64,000 nucleotides of DNA from an uncultured Bacteroidia bacterium. Lineage in GTDB: Bacteria; Bacteroidota; Bacteroidia; Bacteroidales; UBA932. The stretch covers positions 61,445 through 125,444 of the forward strand of contig CACZZZ010000013.1 of assembly GCA_902785825.1 (NCBI GenBank), written 5' to 3'. Positions 52,414 through 62,395 of the stretch are shown here, piece by piece. The position numbers and the translations under genes are program-made. The notes under the pieces were generated by a model, which saw nothing but the letters and a program-made list of their open reading frames with translations, ran no database searches and was not told where the DNA came from. The stretch's first letter is position 1; the number at the start of each line of letters is the position of its first letter.

Positions 52414-53255
52414 TGCCCAAGGAGAGACCACTGGCAAGCAGAATCATCAACCTCGCGGTTTTCATCCTGCTGGAAGCCGCCGCCTTGCTCATGCTCTCCA
52501 ACAACAGCACCCTTCAGAAACTCTGGATAGCCAGGATCTCACATGGCTTCATGGCGAAGACATGGGGAGCCTCGCAGTCTGTGAGGAATTATTTCTCCCT
52601 CAAGAGGCAGAACGATGAGCTCGCCCTTGAGAACGAGAGCCTGCGGGAATCTTTGAGAAGCTACCAGCTGGCAGCTAAAGAATCTGATCCTTCGTCACTT
52701 CCGGTGTTGAGGGACAACGGGTTCAAGTATATCCCCGCCACCATCATCAAGTCCGGAACCAATTCCCAGCACAACTACCTCATTCTCGACAAGGGCAGCG
52801 AGGACGGTGTGGTCGAGAACTCCGGAATCGTCACCTCGAAAGGTGTCATCGGGATAGTGGACGCGGTCAGCAAGCACTATTCCTTCGCCATCTCCTTCCT
52901 GAACAAAGAGCTCAACATCAGCGCCAGGATCGACACCTCCGGAGCCGTGGGTCCCCTGGCTTGGGACGGGATGAGGACTGACGAGGGAGTCCTCCGGGAG
53001 ATTCCCCTCCAGTTCAAGTACAATCCGGGAGACACCGTGTACACGAGCGGCTATTCCGCGATCTTCCCTCCGGACATCCCCTTGGGCGTGGCCGGGGAGG
53101 CGAAGGTTATCAACGGAGCGACCAACGAGATCAGGGTCAAGTTGTTCCAGGACCACAGCGCCCTGAAATATGTCACCATCATCGAGAACACGAGGATCCG
53201 CGAGATCGAGGAGATCGAAGGCATGGACAGCAAAATCAAGGAGGGCAAGCGATGA
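52413..53255 (+). CDS. mreC: Rod-shape-determining protein MreC
   Basis: 280 residues: N-terminal membrane helix (about 13-29), coiled coil (FSLKRQNDELALENESLRES), then the periplasmic beta-domains (VVENSGIVTSKGVIGIVDAV, DTVYTSGYSAIFPPDIPLGV). Links MreB to PBP2 in the elongasome. Confidence 0.95.
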   Translation: MPKERPLASRIINLAVFILLEAAALLMLSNNSTLQKLWIARISHGFMAKTWGASQSVRNYFSLKRQNDELALENESLRESLRSYQLAAKESDPSSLPVLRDNGFKYIPATIIKSGTNSQHNYLILDKGSEDGVVENSGIVTSKGVIGIVDAVSKHYSFAISFLNKELNISARIDTSGAVGPLAWDGMRTDEGVLREIPLQFKYNPGDTVYTSGYSAIFPPDIPLGVAGEAKVINGATNEIRVKLFQDHSALKYVTIIENTRIREIEEIEGMDSKIKEGKR

Positions 53256-53761
53256 GGAGCACTTTCACGGTCACATACATCCTGATGGTGGTCGCCCAGA
53301 TGCTGCTGACCAACTATTTCCATTTCACCACGCTCTGCATGGTGACGATTCTCCCGATGATGGTGCTCTGCATCCCCACGAAAGTGGACACTCCATGGGC
53401 GATGGCCATAGCTTTCGCCACCGGACTGGCCGTCGACTTTTTCGCCGAGGGAGCCCTCGGACTCAACGCCCTGTCCCTGATTCCCGTCGCTTTTGTCAGG
53501 AAGGGACTCATCAACATGATTTTCGGCTCGGAACCTTTTGAGCATAAGGAGAATATCTCCGCAAGGAAATATGGGTTCACAAGGGTGTCCTTCGCAGTGA
53601 TCCTCGTGACAACTCTCTTTCTGGCAATCTACATCACGGCCGACTGCGCCGGCACCAGGCCTTTATGGTTCATGGCCTCCAAACTGGGAATATCCCTGCT
53701 CGCCAGCTACCTTGTGTCCGCCTTGATAGTCAACCTCCTGAGCTATGACGACAGAAGGTAA
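53252..53761 (+). CDS. mreD: Rod-shape-determining protein MreD
   Basis: 169 residues, five or so membrane helices, with the MreD-like FATGLAVDFFAEGALGLNAL segment. Overlaps mreC by 4 bp and PBP2 by 17 bp. Low primary conservation is normal for MreD; position makes the call. Confidence 0.88.
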   Translation: MRSTFTVTYILMVVAQMLLTNYFHFTTLCMVTILPMMVLCIPTKVDTPWAMAIAFATGLAVDFFAEGALGLNALSLIPVAFVRKGLINMIFGSEPFEHKENISARKYGFTRVSFAVILVTTLFLAIYITADCAGTRPLWFMASKLGISLLASYLVSALIVNLLSYDDRR

Positions 53762-55592
53762 CAACAGGAGCAAGTTCCTTCTCGCCGGGCTGATCGTGGT
53801 AGCCGCCATCCTGCTCGGAAAGCTGTTCTATATCCAGATCATCGACGACGAGTACAAGATCAACGCCTCGAACAACTCGATGGTGTACGATATAATCTAC
53901 CCGACAAGGGGGATTATCTATGATCGCAACGGGAAGATAATTGTCAGCAACAAAGTCACTTACGACATCCTTGTCACTCCAAGGGAAGTCGCCCCGTTCG
54001 ACACGCTGCTGCTCGCCTCAGTCCTTGAGACCACTCCGGAGTTCATCAGGGAAAAGATGGCCGAATATTCCAGGAACAGAAAGAAGATAGGCTACCAAAG
54101 CATGGTGATGCTCAAGCAGATCAAGCCGGAGACTTACATGAAGTTTGCCGAGATCCAGTACAATTTTCCGGGATTCAGGGGGCAGGTCAGGAGCATAAGG
54201 GACTATCCCGTCAATGCCGGCGGCAACCTTCTGGGATATGTCTCTGAGGTGGATCAGAAATACATCGAGTCCCATCCGGGAGAGTACCGCCCCGGGGATT
54301 ACGCCGGGAAGACCGGCATCGAGGCGGCCAGAGAGAAGGATCTCCGCGGGGAGAAGGGGTATCACATCTACCTCCGCAATTCACGCAACCAGATTGAGCG
54401 GCCGTACAAGGACGGGGAGATGGACAAGGAAGCGGTTCCGGGGCATGACATCGTCACAACGATAGACGCAGACCTGCAGCAATATGGCCAGGAACTGATG
54501 AAGAACAAGGTCGGAAGCCTTGTCGCGATCGAGCCTAAAACCGGGGAGATTCTGTCCTTGGTATCAAGCCCCGGAGTCGATGTCAGCATGCTCGCGGACA
54601 TCAGCCAGCACTACAACGAGATCATCAAGGATCCCCACAAGCCCATGTTCAACAGGGCTGTCCAAGCTCCTTATCCCCCCGGCTCGGTGTTCAAGCTCGT
54701 GAACGGCCTCATCGGCCTTCAGGAGGGTGTTCTCAACATGGACATGGCTTACCCCTGCTACCAGGGATATCACTTCGGAAGCCACAAGCTCGGATGCCAC
54801 AACCACTGGTCCCCCTTGAGACTCGAAGAGGCTATCATGATGTCCTGCAACGGTTTCTTCTGCTACGTCCTCAGGAGTATTCTGGAAAACAAGAAATACA
54901 AGAACATCGACGAAGCTCTTGACAAGTGGAACGAATATGTCCAGAGCTTCGGGTTCGGGCACAAGCTGGGGAGCGACTTCCCTGCGGAACTTGGTGGAAC
55001 CCTCCCTACCTCAAAGCTTTACAACAAGCGTTACGGCAAAGGCGGTTGGAAATTCACGACCATCATATCCATCTCTATCGGTCAGGGCGAGGTTGGAGTC
55101 ACGCCCTTGCAGATCGCCAATCTCGCCGCTATCATGGCGAACCGGGGTTGGTACAAGATCCCACATATTGTCAAAGCGTCCGAAGGGGTTGAGATAGACC
55201 CTAAGTACAATGAGCGCCAGTACACCATGGTTGACACGACCAACTTCAAAAAAGTGATCAACGGAATGTGGAGAGCGGTCAACAACGGCCCTGGAACCGG
55301 ATGTACGGCATGGGTCGCCGAGGTGAAGGGCCTGGACATCTGCGGCAAGACCGGAACCGCGCAGAACCCGAGGGGAGCCGACAACTCGGTGTTCATCTGC
55401 TTCGCCCCCAAGGATGACCCAAAGATAGCTGTGGCGGCTTATGTGGAAAATGCGGGGTTCGGAGCCACCTGGGCTGCCCCTATCGCCTCCCTGCTTATCG
55501 AGAAATACCTCAACGGGGAGATATCCAGGCCGGATCTCGAGAACAGGATCATGCAGGGAGACCTCATGTCCAGAGTCAAAACGTATAATTAA
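53745..55592 (+). CDS. mrdA: Penicillin-binding protein 2 (elongasome transpeptidase)
   Basis: 615 residues. N-terminal helix, PBP dimerisation domain (TRGIIYDRNGKIIVSNKVTY) and transpeptidase motifs PPGSVFKLV (SxxK), MSCNGFF (SxN) and CGKTGTAQNP (KTG). Cross-links peptidoglycan for elongation together with RodA, encoded next. Confidence 0.95.
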   Translation: MTTEGNNRSKFLLAGLIVVAAILLGKLFYIQIIDDEYKINASNNSMVYDIIYPTRGIIYDRNGKIIVSNKVTYDILVTPREVAPFDTLLLASVLETTPEFIREKMAEYSRNRKKIGYQSMVMLKQIKPETYMKFAEIQYNFPGFRGQVRSIRDYPVNAGGNLLGYVSEVDQKYIESHPGEYRPGDYAGKTGIEAAREKDLRGEKGYHIYLRNSRNQIERPYKDGEMDKEAVPGHDIVTTIDADLQQYGQELMKNKVGSLVAIEPKTGEILSLVSSPGVDVSMLADISQHYNEIIKDPHKPMFNRAVQAPYPPGSVFKLVNGLIGLQEGVLNMDMAYPCYQGYHFGSHKLGCHNHWSPLRLEEAIMMSCNGFFCYVLRSILENKKYKNIDEALDKWNEYVQSFGFGHKLGSDFPAELGGTLPTSKLYNKRYGKGGWKFTTIISISIGQGEVGVTPLQIANLAAIMANRGWYKIPHIVKASEGVEIDPKYNERQYTMVDTTNFKKVINGMWRAVNNGPGTGCTAWVAEVKGLDICGKTGTAQNPRGADNSVFICFAPKDDPKIAVAAYVENAGFGATWAAPIASLLIEKYLNGEISRPDLENRIMQGDLMSRVKTYN

Positions 55593-55601
55593 GGCCGGGA
55601 C

Positions 55602-57050
55602 ATGGGAAACTTTTCCGACAGAGGCGTCAAGCAGTCGATTGACTGGAAGCTGGTAATCTCCTACCTGCTCCTAATCTTTATCGGCTGGGTCAACATCTAT
55701 GCCTCGATCCATTCCTCGGAGCCGTCCAGCATCTTCGACTTCAGCGTCCGAAGCGGGAAACAGTTCGTATGGATCCTTACCGCGCTGGCGCTTGCCGTGC
55801 TGATCCTGTTTGCCATAAATCCCAGATTCTGGGAAAGTTCCGCCTTGCCATTGTACTTGTTCGTGCTGGTTTTGCTGGTAGTGGTCATATTCGTGTCTAA
55901 GGATGTCAAGGGATCCCACTCCTGGTTCGAGTTCGGCCCGGTGAAGTTCCAGCCCGCGGAGATATCCAAGATCACGACTTCGTTGCTGCTGGCGACATTG
56001 ATGAGCCAGACAAACTACCGGGTCACCAGGTTCAAGGATTTCATGATGACCGCCTTGATTATCGGTGTCCCGATGCTGGTGATCCTTGCCGAAAGCGAGA
56101 CCGGATCGGCTCTTGTGTACGTTGGATTCCTCTTCGTGATGTACCGGGAGGGCTTCTCCGGATGGTGGATATTCAGCATCATAGCCGCCATCCTGCTGTT
56201 CATCCTCACTCTCACCGCCTCGCCATATGTTTCTCTGCTGACATTGCTGGGATTGATAGCCCTGGCGGGCGCGATCGGCTCCGGACAGATCGGTCATCTC
56301 TTCTGGATCAACCTGGGAGTCCTTCTCCTGATGAGCCTCCTGCCCCTTATTCTCGGCAAGACAGTCAATCCCGAAAGCTTTCTCGCCGGGATCAAACCCA
56401 TGTATATCCTCCTGAGTTTTTGCGTGGTCGCCATAGTCTCTCTTCTGGTTAAAGGCTATAAGGAGAGAAAACCGCACCTGTCGCTTTCGGCGATTGGATT
56501 GGTGGCAGGAATAGCGCTGATCTTCTCTACGGACTTCATATTCAACAACATACTCCAGGAACACCAGCGCAAAAGAATAGAGGTGCTGCTGGGTATGAAA
56601 GAGGATCCGTCCGGCGTGGGCTACAATGTCAACCAGAGCATGATAGCCATAGGCTCAGGAGGTTTTAAAGGCAAGGGATTCCTAAACGGGACGCAGACTA
56701 CTTTCGGCTTTGTCCCCGAGCAGAGCACCGACTTTATCTTCTGCACCGTCGGGGAGGAATGGGGATTCATCGGATGCCTTATCGTGATCCTGCTATATGT
56801 GTTCATGATCTGGAGGATTGTCGTTGACGCGGAAAAAAGCAGGGAGGCTTTCACCCGGATTTACGGGTACTGCGTGGCTTCATGCATATTCATGCACCTT
56901 TTCATCAATATCGGAATGACCATCGGTCTGATGCCGGTGATCGGAATCCCGCTGCCGTTGCTAAGCTACGGAGGCTCCTCTCTCTGGGCTTTCACGGTGC
57001 TGATATTCATATTCATAGCCCTTTACCGGCAAGAGAAGAAATACTATTAG
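55602..57050 (+). CDS. rodA: RodA, SEDS-family peptidoglycan polymerase
   Basis: 482 residues, about ten membrane helices. SEDS blocks: KFQPAEISKITTSLLLA, AESETGSALVYVGFLFVMYR (with the catalytic-type Asp/Glu position) and GTQTTFGFVPEQSTDFIFCT. Longer than E. coli RodA because of an extra middle membrane region (about 200-300), which is common in this phylum. 9 bp after PBP2. Confidence 0.95.
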   Translation: MGNFSDRGVKQSIDWKLVISYLLLIFIGWVNIYASIHSSEPSSIFDFSVRSGKQFVWILTALALAVLILFAINPRFWESSALPLYLFVLVLLVVVIFVSKDVKGSHSWFEFGPVKFQPAEISKITTSLLLATLMSQTNYRVTRFKDFMMTALIIGVPMLVILAESETGSALVYVGFLFVMYREGFSGWWIFSIIAAILLFILTLTASPYVSLLTLLGLIALAGAIGSGQIGHLFWINLGVLLLMSLLPLILGKTVNPESFLAGIKPMYILLSFCVVAIVSLLVKGYKERKPHLSLSAIGLVAGIALIFSTDFIFNNILQEHQRKRIEVLLGMKEDPSGVGYNVNQSMIAIGSGGFKGKGFLNGTQTTFGFVPEQSTDFIFCTVGEEWGFIGCLIVILLYVFMIWRIVVDAEKSREAFTRIYGYCVASCIFMHLFINIGMTIGLMPVIGIPLPLLSYGGSSLWAFTVLIFIFIALYRQEKKYY

Positions 57051-57059
57051 CCAATCGAT

Positions 57060-58598
57060 ATGAAAAGAACTCTGACCACATTGTTTGCCGCGGCCTTCTG
57101 CGTCGCGATGTTCGGACAAGTGAAAGTCTCTGTCCACGAGAACGCCACCGATCAACCTGTGATCCCGAAGGAGATTTACGGCCAATTCGCCGAGCACCTT
57201 GGAAGGTGCATTTACGATGGCATCTGGGTGGGCGAGGACTCCCCCATCCCGAACATCAACGGCTACCGCAAAGACCTTGTCGAGGCGATCCGGGAGCTAA
57301 AGGTTCCTGTGCTGCGCTGGCCGGGCGGCTGCTTCGCCGATGAGTATCACTGGAGGGACGGAATCGGCCCCAAGGCCGACAGGCCCAAGATGATCAACTC
57401 CAACTGGGGCGGTACTGTCGAGGACAACTCCTTTGGCACACATGAGTTCCTCAACTTCTGCGAGATGCTTGGGATTGAGCCATATATCTCTGGGAACGTG
57501 GGTTCCGGGAGTGTCGAGGAGCTGGCGAAGTGGGTTGAATATATGACCGCAAAAGGCGGGACAATGGCCGAGTTGAGAGCCAAGAACGGCAGAAAGGAGC
57601 CCTGGAAGGTGAAATATCTCGGGGTCGGGAATGAGAGTTGGGGCTGCGGAGGAAACATGACCCCTGAGTTCTATTCAGACCAGTACAAGAGGTACGCCAT
57701 CTACTGCCGTAACTACGACGGCAACCGTCTGTACAAGGTCGCCAGCGGGGCCTCCGATTACGACTACAACTGGACTAAAGTGCTGATGCAGAAGGTTCGG
57801 GGAGACATCTCGGGGCTGTCCCTCCACTACTATACCGTCGATTGGGGCAAGAAGGGATCGGCCACAGAGTTCACCGACGAGGACTACTACAACGTCATCG
57901 CCAAGGCCGTCGAGATCGACGAGGTCATCAAGAACCATGAGGCGATCATGGATCTCTACGATCCCAACCACAGGATCGACCTGCTCCTGGATGAGTGGGG
58001 CACGTGGTACGATGTGGAGCCTGGGACCAATCCCGGCCATCTTTTCCAGCAGAATTCCATGAGGGACGCTATCGTCGCCGCCCTGACACTGAATATATTC
58101 AACAAACACACCGATCGTCTCAAGATGGCCAATATCGCCCAAATGGTCAACGTCCTCCAGGCCATGATCCTCACAAAGGGATCAGAGATCGTGCTTACCC
58201 CTACCTACCACGTTTTCAGGATGTTCAATGTCCATCAGGACGCTACCAGCGTGCCTGTCACCTTCCAGACAGATTCCCTGGCCTCAACATCTGGAAGATT
58301 GTACCCGACTATGAGCGTAAGCGCCTCAAAGTCAGATGCTATCCATGTCTCCCTGGCGAATCCGTCCGTCAATGAGTCCAAGACTGTCGAGCTTGAGTTT
58401 GACGCCCTGAAGCCATCAAAGGTCTCCGGAGAGATCCTTGTCGGCAAAGGGAAAGGAATCGAGGCTGTGAAATCCTACAACGACTTCGAAGGAAAGAGCG
58501 TAGTGGCCCCCGCCAAGTTCAAGGATTTCAAGACATCCGGCAAGACCGTCAAGGTCACCCTGCCCCCCGCCTCGGTGGTGGTTCTCGAAGTGAAATAA
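57060..58598 (+). CDS. GH51 alpha-L-arabinofuranosidase, secreted
   Basis: 512 residues with signal peptide ([20 protein letters not shown]). (Beta/alpha)8 barrel with [20 protein letters not shown], acid/base Glu in [13 protein letters not shown] and nucleophile in [12 protein letters not shown], then a beta-sandwich ending [13 protein letters not shown]. Removes terminal arabinofuranose from arabinoxylan or arabinan. Starts 9 bp after rodA, so it may be read through from the mre operon although functionally unrelated. Confidence 0.94.
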   Translation: MKRTLTTLFAAAFCVAMFGQVKVSVHENATDQPVIPKEIYGQFAEHLGRCIYDGIWVGEDSPIPNINGYRKDLVEAIRELKVPVLRWPGGCFADEYHWRDGIGPKADRPKMINSNWGGTVEDNSFGTHEFLNFCEMLGIEPYISGNVGSGSVEELAKWVEYMTAKGGTMAELRAKNGRKEPWKVKYLGVGNESWGCGGNMTPEFYSDQYKRYAIYCRNYDGNRLYKVASGASDYDYNWTKVLMQKVRGDISGLSLHYYTVDWGKKGSATEFTDEDYYNVIAKAVEIDEVIKNHEAIMDLYDPNHRIDLLLDEWGTWYDVEPGTNPGHLFQQNSMRDAIVAALTLNIFNKHTDRLKMANIAQMVNVLQAMILTKGSEIVLTPTYHVFRMFNVHQDATSVPVTFQTDSLASTSGRLYPTMSVSASKSDAIHVSLANPSVNESKTVELEFDALKPSKVSGEILVGKGKGIEAVKSYNDFEGKSVVAPAKFKDFKTSGKTVKVTLPPASVVVLEVK

Positions 58599-58605
58599 TT
58601 AAGAA

Positions 58606-58914
58606 TCAGAGCTGTTTCAGCGCCCGGGAAAGCTGGTCAGGGCAACTTGTGCCACGCCCTTTGCAGTCAATGCCGTCAAGAAGGGCGATCACGTCCTGAA
58701 CCTTGCGACCTTCGCACAAAGCCGCCACGCCCTGTGTGTTGCCATTGCAACCTTTGGTGTACTGGACTTTGCGGATGATGTCCCCTTCAGTCTCTATGTA
58801 TATCGCTTCCGAGCAGACAACGGGGCAGGTGCGGAAAAAGGTCTTCCTGATCCCGCCTTCCGTGGTATCTTCCACGAGCGTCACATCGTAAGTGATTCTT
58901 TCCATGTCGGTCAT
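58606..58914 (-). CDS. TSCPD-domain protein
   Basis: 102 residues (or 99 from the second ATG). YTKGCNGNTQGVAALCEG and GIDCKGRGTSCPDQLSRAL contain the GCxGN and TSCPD motifs of the TIGR03905/TSCPD family, also found as a domain at the C-terminus of some ribonucleotide reductases. Probably metal-binding through the Cys residues; the independent function is not known. Confidence 0.9.
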   Translation of the reverse strand: MTDMERITYDVTLVEDTTEGGIRKTFFRTCPVVCSEAIYIETEGDIIRKVQYTKGCNGNTQGVAALCEGRKVQDVIALLDGIDCKGRGTSCPDQLSRALKQL

Positions 58915-58950
58915 ATTTTCCGCAATATAGTAAAAAAATTATCGAATTTA

Positions 58951-58981
58951 TTTGGAACGATAATTTTTTATTGTATCTTTG
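58951..58981 (+). promoter_or_regulatory. Promoter of the SPFH/Arc-like operon
   Basis: TTTG (58951-58954), 19 bp spacer, TATCTTTG (58974-58981): a full match to the Bacteroidota consensus, 31 bp before the ATG at 59013. Confidence 0.75.
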
Positions 58982-59012
58982 CGATATCAAAATGATATTA
59001 AATTAAATCACC

Positions 59013-59951
59013 ATGGAAAGTAAAGAATACACCTACAAAGGATTGACCATCAACGGTTTCCTCGCTCTGCTTCTCGCTCTTATAGTGTTTGCTCTCGCAA
59101 TCTATTGCTTCGTATTGGCTGACACAAATGCCTACTGGGCCATTGCTGGATGTCTCCTTATGCTTTGCTTTGGAGTCGGCATGAACGGATTCATCAAACT
59201 TGAGCCGAATGAGGCCAAGGTCCTGGTGTTCTTCGGAAAATACAGCGGCACCTTCTTCGACACAGGTTTCTACTGGGTAAATCCCCTGCTCAGCAAAAAG
59301 AGTGTCACCTTGAGGGCCCGAAACCTCAACCCCGAGCCTATCAAGGTCAACGACAAAGCCGGAAATCCTGTTCTTATCGGAATGGTCCTGGTCTGGAAGC
59401 TGGAAGACACTTACAAGGCTCTATTTGAGATAGATAGCCAGTCGCTCGCTCCAGTGGTGACAACAACCGCCCGAGGAGGAGTTGTCCGCTCCCTGTCGCA
59501 GGCTTTTGAGAATTTCGTACGTGTCCAGAGTGACGCCGCCCTGCGCCAAGTCGCCGGATGCTACGCCTACGACAATCCCGACTCCGCCGACGAGCTGACA
59601 CTTCGCTCAAATGCCGAGGAAATCAACGAGCGCCTTGTCAAGACACTGAACGACCGTCTCTCAATGGCTGGAATCCACGTCACGGAAGCTCGTATCAACT
59701 ACCTCGCCTACGCTCCTGAAATCGCCGCCGTGATGCTTCGCCGCCAGCAGGCCGATGCCATCATCGCTGCCCGCGAGAAGATAGTTGACGGTGCCGTCAG
59801 CATGGTCAAGATGGCCCTTGACAAGCTCAAGGATGAGGGTGTGGTCGATCTCGACGAGGAGCGCAAGGCCGCTATGGTCAGCAACTTGCTCGTGGTCCTC
59901 TGCGGAGACGAGCCTGCCCAACCTGTCGTGAATTCAGGAAGCATCTATTAA
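59013..59951 (+). CDS. SPFH/band-7 family membrane protein
   Basis: 312 residues: two adjacent hydrophobic segments at the N-terminus (about 12-55), then a band-7 domain ([38 protein letters not shown]) and a helical tail ([20 protein letters not shown]). Forms oligomeric membrane scaffolds; stomatin or flotillin relative. Followed after 1 bp by a 58-residue Arc-like gene. Confidence 0.9.
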   Translation: MESKEYTYKGLTINGFLALLLALIVFALAIYCFVLADTNAYWAIAGCLLMLCFGVGMNGFIKLEPNEAKVLVFFGKYSGTFFDTGFYWVNPLLSKKSVTLRARNLNPEPIKVNDKAGNPVLIGMVLVWKLEDTYKALFEIDSQSLAPVVTTTARGGVVRSLSQAFENFVRVQSDAALRQVAGCYAYDNPDSADELTLRSNAEEINERLVKTLNDRLSMAGIHVTEARINYLAYAPEIAAVMLRRQQADAIIAAREKIVDGAVSMVKMALDKLKDEGVVDLDEERKAAMVSNLLVVLCGDEPAQPVVNSGSIY

Positions 59952-59952
59952 T

Positions 59953-60129
59953 ATGGCCAAAGAAAAAGAAGCTGTCAAGAGCTTCGTGCTCAGGATCGAT
60001 CCCGAGACAATGGAGGCTCTGGAACGTTGGGCTGCGGACGAGTTCCGCAGCACCAACGGTCAGCTTCAGTGGATCATAAACGAGGCCCTCAGGAAGAGCG
60101 GCCGCCTGAAAAGGAAAGACAAATCCTAG
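59953..60129 (+). CDS. Arc/ribbon-helix-helix micro-protein (58 residues)
   Basis: ATG at 59953, one base after the SPFH stop; product 58 residues: MAKEKEAVKSFVLRIDPETM, then EALERWAADEFRS, TNGQLQWIINEALRKSGR and a basic tail. The strand plus two helices fit an Arc-type RHH DNA-binding fold. Same operon as the SPFH gene, so it could regulate that operon or sense the membrane scaffold (inference). Confidence 0.8.
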   Translation: MAKEKEAVKSFVLRIDPETMEALERWAADEFRSTNGQLQWIINEALRKSGRLKRKDKS

Positions 60130-60144
60130 CGGGATCCCGCAATG

Positions 60145-60558
60145 TTATCGGATGGCGTCCCAGTCGGCTTTGCCGGCTTGGGGGGCCATCAACTCTATGA
60201 GCGGGCGCCAAAGAGCAACGCCAAACTTGGTGATGGTCTTGACGTAATATTCCTGACCAGGCTCTACTTTCAGGACAATTGACTCACGGGACTCTGTCGC
60301 GGCCCAGATCTCATATTCACCGGGAGTCTCAACTTTCACTGCCGCCTTTGCCTTGTTTTTCGAACGGAAAACCGGTTGATCGCCAAGATGGACAGTGTAC
60401 GGAGTCTGTACAAAACCTCCTGGACGATAGAAGTAAATCACCGCATAGTCCGGATGGCTTGCCGGAACTGAATCCGCTTTGATGTTATTGTACAATTTCG
60501 GAGAACAACCGCACAGAAGAGCCAGTGCGGAAAGGATAACCAATAACTTTTTCATCAT
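60145..60558 (-). CDS. DUF2846-like lipoprotein
   Basis: 137 residues with lipobox ALLCGCS. YAVIYFYRPGGFVQTPYTVH, KVETPGEYEIWAATESRES and LKVEPGQEYYVKT match the DUF2846 pattern of small envelope beta-sandwich lipoproteins. Function unknown. Convergent with the Arc-like gene across a 12-bp palindrome (GCGGGATCCCGC at 60129-60140). Confidence 0.78.
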   Translation of the reverse strand: MMKKLLVILSALALLCGCSPKLYNNIKADSVPASHPDYAVIYFYRPGGFVQTPYTVHLGDQPVFRSKNKAKAAVKVETPGEYEIWAATESRESIVLKVEPGQEYYVKTITKFGVALWRPLIELMAPQAGKADWDAIR

Positions 60559-60620
60559 GACGATCGAGTATTATTGTTCGTCAAATGTACACAATTATTC
60601 CGAGATTCCAGCAGGTACAC

Positions 60621-61091
60621 TCATTTGGACCGGCGCTTCAAGGTAATGTACCGATCCAAAGAGGGATCGGACTCCTGGAAGAATCCGATATATTTAAGGA
60701 CCAATTGTTTCCGGTTACATTTCAAGATGTCGTAGACGGCCAGGGCCGGGCGGTTCTCACCGGGACCCACAACCTCGAGTTTCGGGTAGGATGAAAGTGA
60801 GTCCACCTCAAGTCCATTTATAAAAGTAGGTATCGTGGTGACACAGAAGAGATAGTTTTGAGTGTGATCTCCCGCAAACACGTCGGAAACCATAACATCC
60901 AAATAACCGTAAAAGGAGGTATCACCTTTCTGGAAAGTCCATCTCACGAAACCATCCGTGGCCACTCCTTCAGGATAAACCTTATCCCAGACGCCCTCCA
61001 GCAAATCAGTTCGCACGACGTCATCCTTTTCACATCCGCACAGTCCTGCCACCAGCAGCGCGGCGCAGATTATTGTTCTTAATGCCTTCAT
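60621..61091 (-). CDS. Small lipoprotein, paralogue of the gene at 62562-63065
   Basis: 156 residues from MKALRTIICAALLVAGLCGC (ATG at 61091). Lipidated Cys at 20, then EGVWDKVYPEGVATDGFVRW and a beta-rich body. The paralogue shares the signal peptide almost letter for letter and the E-G-x-W-x-K-VYPEGV block. The 15 or so bases upstream of both genes (TTTTATAAGAAAACGA on the coding strand) are also shared, which shows a duplication including the 5' region. Confidence 0.75.
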   Translation of the reverse strand: MKALRTIICAALLVAGLCGCEKDDVVRTDLLEGVWDKVYPEGVATDGFVRWTFQKGDTSFYGYLDVMVSDVFAGDHTQNYLFCVTTIPTFINGLEVDSLSSYPKLEVVGPGENRPALAVYDILKCNRKQLVLKYIGFFQESDPSLDRYITLKRRSK

Positions 61092-61153
61092 CTTGATTCG
61101 TTTTCTTATAAAACACGGAAAAAGGCATAATGCGTCTCCAAAGAAATCATACG

Positions 61154-61311
61154 GCCCAACTTGACATTTACATTCCCGGGAGGGATGCCCTGTGGTGGCC
61201 TGCAATGGGTTCCGGCTGGGAAGGCGAGGCAAAATCGGCCGGCCTTCCCACAAAGGACCTGTTTCAGAGGCCTGGGTTAGGGAGCTGATGGGAAGGTGAT
61301 TTTCTAGTTGA
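61154..61311. repeat. Direct repeat copy 1 (about 157 nt), after the RAYT stop
   Basis: Matches 62396-62551 over its whole length, with an identical 38-nt core (61202-61239, starting GCAATGGGTTCCGGCTGGGA). Contains GGAAGGC/GGCCTTCC-type inverted segments. Begins 2 nt after the RAYT stop on the minus strand. Confidence 0.8.
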
Positions 61312-61313
61312 AT

Positions 61314-62276
61314 CTAAATAATATCCTTGACCTCCCCGTAAACCAGTCCAGTCAACCTAGCTATCTGTTTGAGGGAACTATTGAAACGGGAGCGGAGCGC
61401 CCTGGCCAGCATCAGGCGCTGGCGCATGTCGAGAGTCCTGACTGTCTCGACACCAAACATCTCTCGGCATAACTCATTCTTATGTTGCCGCATTTCCTGG
61501 ATAGGCATCGTTAGGTGCGTAATAGTCCCGCCCCTGGCATCAACATCATCTTCCTTGGTTTTGTACAAGAAATAATTGAAGCTTTTACATGTCTTGAATA
61601 TCCTTTCGACTATCTTATAGGCTACATAAACCCCTGGGAAGACTATCTGGCCAATCATTGGCACATCTTCTCGTGGAACATCCCTGGTTCTCAATAGTTT
61701 CCGACCATGATGTAGCCCTAGCCCCTCCCTATTGCCAGGACTGTAGTTACTTTCCATCCAAACCGGAGAACTCCAGAGACCAGTTCTCCTGAAGTATAAC
61801 GGACCACTGGACCATGGATAATCCCATGCCGTAAAAGGAAGTCCTCCCACCGGTGCGTTCTTTATCGTGTAGCAGATGACTGTTTTCAGATAAGAATCAT
61901 CAGTAACCGGCTGGTAATCGATAGGAACATTATCCAGTTTATGGCGCTCCGCATGTGTTATGGATATGTGCTGAGAAGTGCGCCGTACATATTCATGCAT
62001 GAATTTGTTGCACTCCTCGAACTCCCCATAAAGCACAAAGTGCACATGAGTGTCCATCAGTGAGAAAGCAAGAATTACGACATTGAACCCCCTTACTATT
62101 ATGTAGATACGGTTCATCCCAGCGATGAAATCATCATCGTCCTCGAACATCACATCAACAGCTTTCCCGTCAGTGCTGAAGTGCCAGCAATTTTTAATGA
62201 TTATTCTCTGCCCCTTGATAAAGGGTCTGTCAAGTCCCAGATCCGAGACGATCTCCTTTGGAAGTTTTTCAAACAT
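61314..62276 (-). CDS. REP-associated tyrosine transposase (RAYT, Y1 transposase family)
   Basis: 320 residues. HUH motif in SLMDTHVHFVLYG; the catalytic Tyr region is CYTIKNAPVGG followed by YPWSSG, the RAYT-type equivalent of YIHxNP and YxWSS. The C-terminal part ends in an HTH-like SSLKQIARLTGLVYGEV, often found in Bacteroidota RAYTs. RAYTs are single-copy domesticated relatives of IS200/IS605 TnpA and are thought to bind and move REP palindromes. An inverted pair of REPs lies directly upstream (62321-62392), and both sides of the gene carry the 157-nt direct repeat. Confidence 0.85.
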   Translation of the reverse strand: MFEKLPKEIVSDLGLDRPFIKGQRIIIKNCWHFSTDGKAVDVMFEDDDDFIAGMNRIYIIVRGFNVVILAFSLMDTHVHFVLYGEFEECNKFMHEYVRRTSQHISITHAERHKLDNVPIDYQPVTDDSYLKTVICYTIKNAPVGGLPFTAWDYPWSSGPLYFRRTGLWSSPVWMESNYSPGNREGLGLHHGRKLLRTRDVPREDVPMIGQIVFPGVYVAYKIVERIFKTCKSFNYFLYKTKEDDVDARGGTITHLTMPIQEMRQHKNELCREMFGVETVRTLDMRQRLMLARALRSRFNSSLKQIARLTGLVYGEVKDII

Positions 62277-62320
62277 AATGTCAGGTTTTTATTTATGCGA
62301 AGATAGTGATTTTTGTGTAC

Positions 62321-62356
62321 AGATTCTTCACTTCGCTTCGCTCCGTTCAGAATGAC
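62321..62356 (-). repeat. REP, left member of inverted pair upstream of RAYT
   Basis: AGATTCTTCACTTCGCTTCG then CTCCGTTCAGAATGAC; longer-stem version, same as the copy at 63131-63166. Confidence 0.85.
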
Positions 62357-62365
62357 AGGTGTAAT

Positions 62366-62392
62366 GTCATTCTGAGCGAAGCGAAGAATCTA
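62366..62392 (+). repeat. REP, right member of inverted pair upstream of RAYT
   Basis: GTCATTCTGAGCGAAGCGAA plus GAATCTA; faces the copy at 62321-62356 across 9 nt, a classical REP doublet. Confidence 0.88.
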
Positions 62393-62395
62393 CTG

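Noticed and set aside
55671..56564. 297-codon open frame on minus across rodA
   Set aside because: Antisense of a membrane protein; very Gln/His/Asp-rich, no family resemblance.
60129..60140. 12-bp palindrome GCGGGATCCCGC between convergent genes
   Set aside because: No loop and no T-run; too short to call a terminator, possibly chance.
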